Below, piece after piece: positions 24,616-32,195 of a DNA stretch of 64,000 nt (positions are counted from its first letter, which is position 1; every line of letters starts with the position of its first letter). A program made the position numbers and the translations under genes. Location: assembly GCA_032622095.1 (NCBI GenBank), contig CP136069.1, forward strand, positions 87,008,958 through 87,072,957, read 5' to 3'. Source of the DNA: Siphonodentalium dalli (lineage: Eukaryota; Mollusca; Scaphopoda; Gadilida; Siphonodentaliidae). The notes beneath the pieces are model-generated. The model was not told where the DNA came from. It did no database searches and saw only the letters and a program-made list of their open reading frames with translations.

Positions 24616-24648
24616 AGTCACTAATAAAATGTTTACATCTACTTGTAG

Positions 24649-24911
24649 GTTGCTTTTATCATGCCTGTAGAAAATGCTATCCCCAGGCTAGAGAATCTAC
24701 GAAACATCCTATCACGGGCCAGACGATGAACGAGCTATTCGCTCTGACGATCAAGAAGCGGAAATTCCTGGAAGCCGCGGGGTATAAGTACGTCTGTGTG
24801 TGGGAGCATGATTTTAAGAAAAAAATTTCAAAAAACACAGAGCTTCAGGAATTCGTCAATGGACTAGATATTCAACCCAGATTAAATGCCAGAGATAGTT
24901 TTTTCGGTGGT
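24649..24911 (+). CDS. PolB exon 5
   Basis: Resumes the frame with a Cys/His segment (CFYHACRKC) and runs to RDSFFGG, a conserved pre-motif-A element of Maverick polymerases. The donor is GTTAGT at 24912; the intron is 24912-24995. Confidence 0.85.
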
Positions 24912-24995
24912 TAGTACATCTTATTATTAAAAATAAATGATTTTATTTTAAGTCATATGGCTCGACAAATTAAAAATTATTGTTCTTTATTACAG

Positions 24996-25464
24996 GCCGG
25001 ACAAATGCTTGCAAGCTCAGTTACGATACTAAGCCGGGGGAATGCATAAAATACGTCGATTTTACGTCTCTGTATCCCATTATCAACAAGACGGGTCAGA
25101 TGCCATGCGGTCATCCAGAGATAATAACTAATGACTTTAAAGATATACGGGAATATTTCGGGATTGCATTGGTCAAAGACCTAGCTCCTCGTCGCTTGTA
25201 CCACGGCGTCCTACCCTACAGATCCGGAGGCAAACTAACTTTCCCGTTATGCGGAATATGCGCGGATGAACAGCGACAAGTTATGTGCGATCACACTGAT
25301 GACGAGAGGGTAATCATAGGAACATGGACCACACGCGAGATTAATATGGCTGTACAGCAAGGATATAGAGTGGTTAAGATTTACGAGGTTTATCATTTCC
25401 CCCAGACTACCAAATATGACACAGCGACTCGGACTGGAGGCCTTTTCGCCGGATACGTTGATAA
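24996..25464 (+). CDS. PolB exon 6: motif A
   Basis: Contains the polymerase A motif DFTSLYP at 25058-25078, a metal-binding aspartate region, followed by the Cys-containing finger/palm segment. The donor is GTAAGT at 25465; the intron is 25465-25554, with a duplicated CTTTTACAG acceptor-like sequence at 25510-25519 and 25545-25554. Confidence 0.88.
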
Positions 25465-25554
25465 GTAAGTTTTTAGTCTGAATAAGCATGCAACCTTCTA
25501 AACATCCTATCTTTTACAGTGTGTATTCTAAACCAGGGTACCTTTCTTTTACAG

Positions 25555-25731
25555 ATTCCTTAAGCTTAAGCAAGAAGCGAGTGGTTGGCCGAAATGGGTA
25601 AAGGACGAGGACGATAAGACAAACTATATAGAAGATTACGAGAAAGTGGAGGGCATAAAGTTGGATAGGTTCAATATAGAACATCAACCGGCATTGAGGG
25701 CAACATCAAAAATGATGCTCAATGTACTTTG
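25555..25731 (+). CDS. PolB exon 7: start of motif B
   Basis: Carries the K-x-x-x-N helix of motif B and ends at a tryptophan codon. The donor GTAAGT is at 25732. Confidence 0.83.
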
Positions 25732-25811
25732 GTAAGTAAATTTTCCTTTCAATGATATTACTCAATGTTTGTTATTCGACACATCTTCTGAACTTTGCCT
25801 ATATGTTATAG

Positions 25812-26095
25812 GGGGAAGTTTGGAGAACGTCTTAACCTTACACAGACTGACATCATACATGAATCTGAGCCGGATAAGTTCTTCAGAATTCTGTCTGACA
25901 CCAGGAAGAAAGTGAAGGACTTCCACATTATAAACGACAGCCACATACAGCTCTCCTACGTATACGATGAACATCTACAACCCGAAGACAACAGGACGAA
26001 CATCTTTATAGCAGCATTCACGACGTCATGGGCCCGTCTGAAGTTGTACGACCTACTGAACCATCTTGGGGAGAACGTCCTGTACTTCGATACAG
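25812..26095 (+). CDS. PolB exon 8: end of motif B and first half of motif C
   Basis: Begins GKFGER, completing motif B, and ends in YFDT just before the intron at 26096-26181. The catalytic second aspartate of the D-T-D motif is completed by the next exon. Confidence 0.86.
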
Positions 26096-26181
26096 GTAAG
26101 TTCGTTACTACAGACCACCCTCCTCCTCCTATGATGACCTAATGTGTGAATCCAAACTCAAAAGAACTTTCTCTTTTTTAG

Positions 26182-26650
26182 ATTCCGTCATTTACGTGCA
26201 AAGACCAGGTGGTCCGGATGTACGCTGCAACAACTACCTCGGGGACCTGACGGACGAGCTCAAAGGGGACACCATAACCCATTTTAGAAGCGCAGGCCCG
26301 AAAAACTACTCATACAAAACCTCGGGAGGCGACGAAGAGTGTAAGGTGCGAGGTTCAGCTTAAATTACATCAACGCTGAGACAGTTAACTTCGAGGCGAT
26401 GAATACCCTAATAGACAGAAAGAGAAAGGCGATGTTCGAAAATCCATCAAAGAATATGAAGATTGATAAAAAGAGGAAAGCCGCAGATGAGGCCGGAGGC
26501 CCCGATAAGGTGTTTATAGTCGAAAATAAAATATGCAGAGGCAGTGACCGTCCTATACTTTTCAACAGGCTTCAGAAAAAGGCGTATAGGGTGGTATATA
26601 CCAAGAGGGCCATTCTGAAGGACCTGGATACGTTGCCTTATGGCTACTAA
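26182..26650 (+). CDS. PolB exon 9: rest of motif C and C terminus, with frameshift
   Basis: Completes motif C (DSVIYV) and continues to a stop at 26648-26650. The frame ends early at a TAA at 26360-26362, while similarity continues in a second frame from about 26352. This is best explained by loss of one base near 26350. The downstream frame stays open for about 300 bases. Confidence 0.82.
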
Positions 26651-26651
26651 C

Positions 26652-26659
26652 TTTATAAG
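26652..26659 (+). promoter_or_regulatory. TATA-like box before the ATPase gene
   Basis: TTTATAAG lies 31-38 bases before the ATPase ATG at 26690, just after the polymerase stop. The placement fits a TATA box with a very short leader, but this is inference from sequence alone. Confidence 0.4.
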
Positions 26660-26689
26660 GGTCATTCAGTGTCATAAGAGAAATTAACT

Positions 26690-27340
26690 ATGTCTCTTAT
26701 AAAGTTCGAGTCAGATTCGAGTTTCGTTGTATGCGGTGCTACAAAGTCTGGAAAGACACACTGGACCTTCCGTTTCTTACAACTGCTACCGGACATGATA
26801 TCCGGAGAATACCCTCAGAAAATTTTGTACTGCTATGGCGTACACCAAACTCTATTCGATGAAATGGAACGCGTTATACCTGAAATAAAATTTCACAAAG
26901 GCTTACCATCAAAATTAGTTTTGGAAGAATTCGCAGATGGTACACCTGCCATGATAATTCTAGATGACCTGGCCCATAAGGTGCTAGACAATATTGACAT
27001 GGAATGTTTGTGGACTCAAGGATGTCACCATAAACATATAACTACGCTATTTCTGACTCAAAACTTATTTCAACAGGGACGTCACGCCCGTACCATAGCC
27101 TTAAACACGTCCTACACTGTGCTTCTAAAGAACGTTCGCGACGTGAACCAGGTCAAATATTTAGGGCAACAGTTATTTCCCGGAAAATCGAGTTTCTTGA
27201 GCGACAGCTATAAGGACTCCGTATTGGATCGCCAGTACAAATATTTGATACTGGATACTACGCCGAATGCCATACAGGATTTTCGTGTGAGGACAGACGT
27301 GTTTCCCGGGGAGTATCCTATTATCTACAAACCTTTATAA
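26690..27340 (+). CDS. Maverick packaging ATPase (FtsK/A32-like)
   Basis: A 216-residue P-loop ATPase of the type that Mavericks share with adintoviruses and NCLDV A32-like packaging motors, expected to drive DNA into virus-like particles. Walker A is GATKSGKT at residues 16-23, Walker B is IILDD at about residues 89-93, and a sensor-like LTQN lies at about 122-125. The frame is intact and has no introns, unlike the polymerase directly upstream. The start chosen is the ATG 40 bases after the polymerase stop, preceded by a TATA-like TTTATAAG. The stop is followed after 2 bases by the next gene. Confidence 0.9.
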   Translation: MSLIKFESDSSFVVCGATKSGKTHWTFRFLQLLPDMISGEYPQKILYCYGVHQTLFDEMERVIPEIKFHKGLPSKLVLEEFADGTPAMIILDDLAHKVLDNIDMECLWTQGCHHKHITTLFLTQNLFQQGRHARTIALNTSYTVLLKNVRDVNQVKYLGQQLFPGKSSFLSDSYKDSVLDRQYKYLILDTTPNAIQDFRVRTDVFPGEYPIIYKPL

Positions 27341-27342
27341 CG

Positions 27343-27651
27343 ATGAGCGATCTAGTGAAAAGAAACATCAATTTTCTGTTCATGATATCTTCAACTGGCA
27401 CGAAGAAACAACTGTCAGCAATTTTGAAGTACGCTACTTTCGACCAAGTAAAGAGTATCGCTGAAATTTGCTTGAACTTTTTATTCCAAGTGCTGACCAT
27501 TTCCAACATTGAGCTCCTAAAGCCCTACAGAGACGTATATAGAAAACTTTCGGATCCAAAAATAGGTTTAAAACGAAAAAAAAAACTGTTGATTCAACGA
27601 CCCGAAGCAGTTAGTGCTTTGCTGAAGAACGTTTCATTAAGAGACTTATGA
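27343..27651 (+). CDS. Small basic Maverick protein, 102 aa
   Basis: Intact 102-residue protein beginning 2 bases after the ATPase stop. It ends with a Lys-rich segment (LKRKKKLLIQR) that I recognise as similar to a recurrent small protein next to the capsid and ATPase genes of Maverick-like elements, where such proteins often end in a hydrophobic tail; here the tail is short. The role is unknown; a virion-associated or core role is a guess. It overlaps the next frame by 4 bases (ATGA). Confidence 0.6.
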   Translation: MSDLVKRNINFLFMISSTGTKKQLSAILKYATFDQVKSIAEICLNFLFQVLTISNIELLKPYRDVYRKLSDPKIGLKRKKKLLIQRPEAVSALLKNVSLRDL

Positions 27652-27833
27652 TGAAGTATCAACAGTTAGTTGATAGGTGCACTGACGCTAAAGAGACACC
27701 CGTGCAGGAATCAACGAGTTCTGGCTATGTTCCAAAGCCAGAAATAAGCAAGAATACTTCTGATGTTAATAAATCTCCACCGGGAATAAGACGGAAAATT
27801 TTAAAATATAAATGGTTGTCTGCCTACAAGTAG
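27648..27833 (+). CDS. Small hypothetical Maverick protein, 61 aa
   Basis: A 61-residue frame whose ATG overlaps the preceding stop (ATGA-type overlap), which supports it as a real linked gene. The N-terminal part is polar; the C terminus is basic with a KYKW element. No domain recognised. It is the last + strand gene before the convergent junction. Confidence 0.5.
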   Translation: MMKYQQLVDRCTDAKETPVQESTSSGYVPKPEISKNTSDVNKSPPGIRRKILKYKWLSAYK

Positions 27834-28169
27834 ACATTCTAGTATGACTTTTTATATATATATATATAAAACATATATAATTATATGATATCCTGTGTTT
27901 TTATACCTGTCCCAATGGAAAAGAATTAAAGTCTCGTATGTTACCCCTAAATATTGCTTGATGCAGTTGTATATTTATCAAAACAACCAAACTAATGGTT
28001 TTTCTTAAAGTCTTGATAAATATACTCTGACATGAGCATGATATTAGTAAAAACCCCTCAGCCATAAACGTGTTCATTGATGTATAAAACGTGAATGTCT
28101 TTACAAAATGTTTTATTTGGTACACAATAATTACAAATTATAAATATAGTTACACAAAATGATTATATT
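27834..28169. other. Convergent intergenic region of the Maverick
   Basis: About 336 bp between the 3' ends of the + and - strand gene blocks. AT-rich, with a (TA)n tract at about 27851-27872. An AATAAA on the - strand at about 28108-28113 could serve the capsid transcript. No gene seen. Confidence 0.6.
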
Positions 28170-29441
28170 TTAAACATGCGCGAACACGTTTCTGTCTTTG
28201 TCAATAGTAAGGTGTGCTGGAAATATTCCGTACAATAAGACTATTACAGTTTCTTCCAATGCTTTTGAGAATTTCATGTCCAGTTGAACCAGTCCTTTAT
28301 TAATGGCAGTGCCCATCTGTCCATCCGGTTCGATACAAAATACGGTGTATCCTTTTTCGAAATCTTGTCTGTCAATATCAACATTCGGGTATGCACGAAC
28401 CAAACTGCCATACGCCTCCAAATAATCCTTAGAATCGAAGTTCATACTCATCGGTTTGAACGGTACCGACCTACCATCAACGTTGAACGCTAATTGGCTG
28501 CAATTGTTCGCTTTAAAGTTGAATCCATTGAGTTTGTAGTCTCCACTAAAAGATTTCGCTGCTATCATGGTAATCAACACTCTTTGTGGAATGTCCCCCT
28601 GAAAAATGTCCGTCGTTGAAAATGTGTATGATCCTTCAGGTACAGAGAATGTTTTGATAGAAGATTTCTGGTAAGGGTATACGGCATCGTTCTTTGAAAG
28701 TTCCTTTTCAATCAATTTTCTCGATTCTTCAGTTTGCTTGACGAAACAAACTGCGTATTTCGCATCTAAAATCTTCACCTTGTACTCGGGGTTGGCTTCT
28801 GCGCTCATTAATGCGAATGAGTTCTTGTTGGGCGTTAAACTGATTCTAATAGGTACACCATTCAAAATATATCTGTCTTGTTGGCATAAATCATGCTGTA
28901 GTGCCCCCTGCAACGTAACATCAAAATTTTCGAAATTTTGCATCCGTTCATAAACACTCGCATTGCTGCCTTTCAAGCCGGGTGCATCCATGGCCTTGCT
29001 CTCATCCTTCACGAAAATCTGCTGGGATAAGGCATTTTCTTGATAATTAAAATCTGTGTTTAGTAATATGTCCAAGTACGCCTTGTAATGGTATACATTT
29101 CTGGTCACTCTGGTTTGTTGTAATTCTATATTCGCTGTATTGAATATAGAATGTAATGGTGCATTAATAACGCCAACATCGGGCCTGGTAATGCGCTCCG
29201 GGCTATTGTTTGTAGCGGGCACCGTGGTCATTTTAAGTTTGGTTCCATTACCATCAGTCAGAGAAAGCTTGAGCTTTAGTACGCTGTCTTTTAAACTAAT
29301 CAAGTCATTGGACGTTGCCGGAATGTAGAATTCTAACGGAGAGTTTTCCGAAATGTGCGTCACGGTATTGTATTCGATCCATTCTTTTTGGATGGTGCTA
29401 TTAAAACCATTCTTTAAACTAAACTGAGGTAAATTATCCAT
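28170..29441 (-). CDS. Maverick major capsid protein (double jelly-roll type), 423 aa
   Basis: Intact 423-residue protein. It resembles the large family of Maverick-associated capsid-type proteins often annotated in invertebrates as F54H12.2-like. Recognisable features are the N-terminal block with SLKDSVLKLKLSL, a middle region rich in beta-strand-like segments, and a conserved C terminus with HLTIDKDRNVF. Its position next to a basic protein and the integrase fits. In Mavericks this slot encodes the double jelly-roll capsid protein that would form the particle shell. The fold itself is inferred, not visible. The start ATG is 1 base after the upstream basic-protein stop, in an operon-like arrangement. 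Confidence 0.82.
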   Translation of the reverse strand: MDNLPQFSLKNGFNSTIQKEWIEYNTVTHISENSPLEFYIPATSNDLISLKDSVLKLKLSLTDGNGTKLKMTTVPATNNSPERITRPDVGVINAPLHSIFNTANIELQQTRVTRNVYHYKAYLDILLNTDFNYQENALSQQIFVKDESKAMDAPGLKGSNASVYERMQNFENFDVTLQGALQHDLCQQDRYILNGVPIRISLTPNKNSFALMSAEANPEYKVKILDAKYAVCFVKQTEESRKLIEKELSKNDAVYPYQKSSIKTFSVPEGSYTFSTTDIFQGDIPQRVLITMIAAKSFSGDYKLNGFNFKANNCSQLAFNVDGRSVPFKPMSMNFDSKDYLEAYGSLVRAYPNVDIDRQDFEKGYTVFCIEPDGQMGTAINKGLVQLDMKFSKALEETVIVLLYGIFPAHLTIDKDRNVFAHV

Positions 29442-29442
29442 A

Positions 29443-29787
29443 TTAGTCGAAGATATCAGGTTTTCTCAAAACGTTCTTTTGACGTTTCTTCACTGCGCCT
29501 GTCCTCTTCTGCCGTACGCTTATTCGATGTTTCTTCACTTTGCGCTTCTCTTTCAGCTTTCTTAGGGTCGTTTTCTTACACCTCCCTTTCAGTTTTCTTA
29601 GGACCGTTTTCTTGCGCTTCCCCCTCAGCTTTCTTAAGGTCGTTTTCTTTAGAGGATTTGTTTTTTTTCTGTTTATTAGTCTTCTCGCTTTCGCTTTCCT
29701 TATAATGTTTTCCACCTCAGATACCTCTGGTACCGTGGGTATGTACGTCCTTCGTTTCGCATCAAAATAATATCTAGTCCCCACCAT
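29443..29787 (-). CDS. Highly basic repeat protein, candidate DNA-condensing core protein, 114 aa
   Basis: Very Lys/Arg-rich. Residues 47-82 are three consecutive 12-residue repeats of the form KKT-x-LRKL-x-x-x-x (a 36-bp DNA repeat). This is followed by another basic tail and a short acidic end. Size, charge and position beside the capsid gene resemble the adenovirus-type core proteins described in Mavericks and adintoviruses, which bind packaged DNA; that role is inferred. It overlaps the upstream gene by 14 bases. Confidence 0.65.
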   Translation of the reverse strand: MVGTRYYFDAKRRTYIPTVPEVSEVENIIRKAKARRLINRKKTNPLKKTTLRKLRGKRKKTVLRKLKGRCKKTTLRKLKEKRKVKKHRISVRQKRTGAVKKRQKNVLRKPDIFD

Positions 29788-30160
29788 TTTCTATAAGCAA
29801 GGTGCAGTATACCTTATCAACTTTTAAGGGCTTCAAATTTTCATTTAGCAGATATATCCTTATAAAGTTTGAATATCCTTTCACAGGAACAGCCTCGTGT
29901 ACAGAAAAATCTTGGCTACTCTTACCGTATATAGCCCTCAGTATTTGTATCCTAGATACGTTTACGTTAGATTCCATACACAGGTTGCAGCAGACATATA
30001 TTACTTTGTTTCTAACTTTAGGTTGTATGGTTATCTGTTCCAGCTTTATGGTTGAGTGGCCATTAAATAGTATGTTGAGTGGAATGGGTGTAGTAAAGTC
30101 ACTGCCCTTGTTGTCTGGAAAAGTATCGCTGTAATTATCACTGCCTATATACAGTCTCAT
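29774..30160 (-). CDS. Small virion-protein candidate, 128 aa
   Basis: Intact 128-residue protein starting with YSDTFPDNKGSDFTTPIP, a motif type (FPDN followed by a Phe-Thr strand) that I associate with proteins next to the capsid gene in Maverick elements. It is shorter than the relatives I can recall. A minor capsid role is possible but unproven. It overlaps the integrase stop by 4 bases and the basic protein start by 14 bases, so it is clearly part of the same transcript block. Confidence 0.55.
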   Translation of the reverse strand: MRLYIGSDNYSDTFPDNKGSDFTTPIPLNILFNGHSTIKLEQITIQPKVRNKVIYVCCNLCMESNVNVSRIQILRAIYGKSSQDFSVHEAVPVKGYSNFIRIYLLNENLKPLKVDKVYCTLLIENGGD

Positions 30161-31230
30161 TCTTGATAGTTTATAACGGCCTCTTCGTTTATCCAGCTGT
30201 CATATTTAGATCCCCAGTTCAACCAGCGTACGAGTACCCTGTTCATTTTCCTTGTAAGTATTTTTTCTATTCTGTATATAGCGTCCGGATCTACTTTTAC
30301 AACTTGGAGTTCCTGTTCATAAAAGGAACCAGACACTTGTTCTTTGTTCCAGTCTATAATTTTGTAAACGTTTACTTCACCTCTTCTGTAACGCCTCGCT
30401 ATCTCGAAAATCTCACCCGTCCACTTTTTGTAGAACTCTTTGTCATACACCTCTTTGACGTGCGATATCCTTACTCTAGCGCCTACTTTGAACTTGTACC
30501 TTTTCAATTTTCTATTTGTTTCACGAAGAAGTATTTTTTGCTGGTAGCGTACTTCCGCTTCGTTGTCCTTATTGACTGCTGATGGTGTGTATCCTGTAGA
30601 TCTGTGTACGGTGTTATTGTAGCTTTGCACTATGTCGGGCAATACTCCGGAATATTCCTTCAAATTGTTGTGAACTAGGTATCGGTATATCTTCGTCTTC
30701 AAAGTCTTTATAACCCTCTCCGCGTAGTTCGCTTTGGTCTCATTTTCGGTAGAATAGTATTTTAAACCCTCTTCCTTCAAAAGTTTTTGAACCGGCCTGG
30801 AATTGAAGTCCGTTCCTTTATCCGTTCTCAACATACCGGGCCTACGCGTTTCCATACGAAAAACGTCCTTGAACGCTTCTGTTACGTGTTTGGCGTCATT
30901 CTTTAACAAGGTTCGACACCACGCGAACCTAGAGAACACGTCTATGATGACCAAGATGTATCGGTGTGGGCTGTCTGATGCCGCCATGTCCGCTAGGTCC
31001 GCATCCCAAATAGAATCCAAACCCTCGACGATCACTCTGCTTCTAGAAAACTTGCGTCTAGATGGTCTTACTAGAGAGTAAGTTTCTTGAGATGAAAACC
31101 AGTCCCGAATTTGTTTTCTGGTGACTTTACGGGAACCGTCATCTTTAATGGCTCTATAAAGCTTTTCCACCCCTCCAAAACTACCAGGTTTGCTAGGGTC
31201 ATAATAAAATGAACGTAGATACTCATCCAT
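30157..31230 (-). CDS. Maverick integrase (rve/DDE) with C-terminal chromodomain
   Basis: A 357-residue retroviral-type integrase expected to insert the element. The acidic triad is probably D78 (WDADL), D137 (RTDKG) and E171 (KANYAERV). The core has the usual YILVIIDVFSRFAW strand. The C-terminal 55 residues (YRIEKILTRK..VRWLNWGSKYDSW) form a chromodomain-like module, characteristic of Maverick c-integrases and thought to guide insertion to chromatin. The frame is intact. Its start overlaps the TBP-like gene by 8 bases. Confidence 0.92.
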   Translation of the reverse strand: MDEYLRSFYYDPSKPGSFGGVEKLYRAIKDDGSRKVTRKQIRDWFSSQETYSLVRPSRRKFSRSRVIVEGLDSIWDADLADMAASDSPHRYILVIIDVFSRFAWCRTLLKNDAKHVTEAFKDVFRMETRRPGMLRTDKGTDFNSRPVQKLLKEEGLKYYSTENETKANYAERVIKTLKTKIYRYLVHNNLKEYSGVLPDIVQSYNNTVHRSTGYTPSAVNKDNEAEVRYQQKILLRETNRKLKRYKFKVGARVRISHVKEVYDKEFYKKWTGEIFEIARRYRRGEVNVYKIIDWNKEQVSGSFYEQELQVVKVDPDAIYRIEKILTRKMNRVLVRWLNWGSKYDSWINEEAVINYQE

Positions 31231-31735
31231 CCGTGCAGCATTCCAGCTCCAATATCTTGGGTAATACTTCTCTATTCAGTTGACGCCTGCTTTTTATACC
31301 CGTTATTAATATAGTACCAGTTGCGTAGCATGTATAGTGGACTTTATTCTCATAGAGAGTGATACCCGAAAAAATTTCAGGGTTGTAATGACCGCCCATA
31401 TACTGTATAACAGCCTCGTGTGATATTTTACCGCATTTATGAACCGCCGACATCGTCACTATCTGGATGCTATGCAAATCCACTGCAAAACCCCTCTTTT
31501 GCACTATCCTAGCATATCTTCTTATTCTACGCATTGCTGGTTTGATGTCTGTCGCCGCTCCCATGCACATTATTTTACCCGTATTGTAAATCCAGCAACA
31601 GCCTCCTATAGATCTGTGCTTCCACATTAGAAAACCCCTCCTGCAAATAACGTCGCATAGGGTCTCTGCTAAGTTTTTGATGTTGATGGTGTGACCCAAG
31701 TGCGCTGAGCAAACGATGTTTGTTAAGCGAACCAT
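31223..31735 (-). CDS. TBP-like (TATA-binding protein) homologue carried by the Maverick, 170 aa
   Basis: A 170-residue protein that reads as two TBP repeats. Repeat 1 (about residues 3-82) has NIVCSAHLG, then TGKIMCMGA and ARIVQKRGF. Repeat 2 (about 88-165) has YNPEIFSG, then TGTILITG and PKIL. In TBP each half inserts two phenylalanines into the TATA element; the equivalent positions here are F35/Y50 and F122/Y137, so two of the four are tyrosine. The gene overlaps the integrase by 8 bases and so belongs to the element. It has a good TATA box of its own 36 bases upstream. Likely role: promoter recognition for the element's own genes. It is far too diverged to be a recent host pseudogene, and the frame is intact. 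Confidence 0.85.
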   Translation of the reverse strand: MVRLTNIVCSAHLGHTINIKNLAETLCDVICRRGFLMWKHRSIGGCCWIYNTGKIMCMGAATDIKPAMRRIRRYARIVQKRGFAVDLHSIQIVTMSAVHKCGKISHEAVIQYMGGHYNPEIFSGITLYENKVHYTCYATGTILITGIKSRRQLNREVLPKILELECCTDG

Positions 31736-31770
31736 GATCCGATAATAAACTTTGCTTGATATAATGTCTG

Positions 31771-31780
31771 CTTTTTATAG
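31771..31780 (-). promoter_or_regulatory. TATA box upstream of the TBP-like gene
   Basis: On the - strand the sequence reads CTATAAAAAG, a near-consensus TATA box, 36 bases before the ATG at 31735. The spacing implies a very short leader. Confidence 0.5.
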
Positions 31781-31791
31781 TATGGACGTGC

Positions 31792-32103
31792 CTACACGTT
31801 AATTGTGTGGTTGCCCTGTGAAAAATACCTTTCTGAAGTATGCAATAGACTCGTCCAAAGCCGCAGATATGCTGTGTGAGGTGCACTCGTTTCATTATAT
31901 GGCGAAACATTCGGAGGTAGCAATTCGTAATCTACAATGTCTGGAAGCACAGGCATTTTCATAAAAAATATCAAAGGCATTAAAGTAGTCGCCATTATCA
32001 ACGCCACACCTAGACATTTAATGAAACGTGGGTCAAGACGAATGTTTGCGTATGGTTCATTAACCACTGAAAGTCCACGTGTAAGAGTGACAACTTCCAT
32101 CAT
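31792..32103 (-). CDS. Small membrane-protein candidate, 103 aa
   Basis: A 103-residue frame directly upstream of the TBP-like gene (56-base gap). Residues about 28-48 form one hydrophobic segment that could span a membrane. The downstream part has two N-x-T sequons (NET and NHT). No family recognised. A TATA-like TATATTTAG lies about 12-20 bases before the ATG, possibly too close to act. It may be the outermost gene of the element, or not a gene at all. Confidence 0.4.
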   Translation of the reverse strand: MMEVVTLTRGLSVVNEPYANIRLDPRFIKCLGVALIMATTLMPLIFFMKMPVLPDIVDYELLPPNVSPYNETSAPHTAYLRLWTSLLHTSERYFSQGNHTINV

Positions 32104-32195
32104 AGCTATTTTCTAAATATACCGTGTGAAGCATTTACCTTATTACTTTTAGCTGAATCTGTCAGCCTCAGGAATGTAGCTGGCACCTTTATAAT

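Larger units (their letters stand above)
2761..24648 (+). other. PolB intron 4: 21.9-kb satellite-filled intron
   Basis: Strong donor GTAAGT at 2761; acceptor TTGTAG ends at 24648. The flanking exons join in frame through a split glycine codon. All content is repetitive: (CA)n at both edges, one 18S and seven 28S rRNA fragments, five copies of a truncated non-LTR element and at least five minisatellite families. Transcription through it would need a 22-kb intron to be removed, unlike the 82-117 bp of every other intron in this gene. An alternative is that the copy was already dead when the array formed. Confidence 0.8.
199..26650 (+). pseudogene. Maverick protein-primed type B DNA polymerase (PolB), multi-exon, partial at 5' end
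   Basis: DNA polymerase of the Maverick element, expected to copy the element by protein priming. The gene can be followed through nine exons: to 1268, 1352-1860, 1951-2201, 2319-2760, 24649-24911, 24996-25464, 25555-25731, 25812-26095 and 26182-26650. All introns have GT/AG borders and keep the frame. Visible motifs, in order, are a Cys-rich N-terminal region, Exo I (DFES), Exo II (HNG..YD), Exo III (YC..D), polymerase motif A (D..SLYP), a motif B-like region (K-x-x-x-N, then W-G-K-F-G) and motif C (D-T-D, split by intron 8). Introns are 82-117 bp except intron 4, which is 21,888 bp. Two lesions are seen: an in-frame TAG at 1569-1571 and a single-base frameshift near 26352. Both could be assembly errors, but together they suggest a decayed copy. 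Confidence 0.88.

Noticed and set aside
24435-24648. Coding sequence through the (CA)n tract leading into polymerase exon 5
   Set aside because: The frame consists of Thr-His repeats from the microsatellite. A proper acceptor TTGTAG at 24648 gives the conserved exon start.
28170-31735. Host genes on the - strand next to a mobile element
   Set aside because: The frames overlap each other by 4-14 bases and match the Maverick gene set, so they belong to the element.
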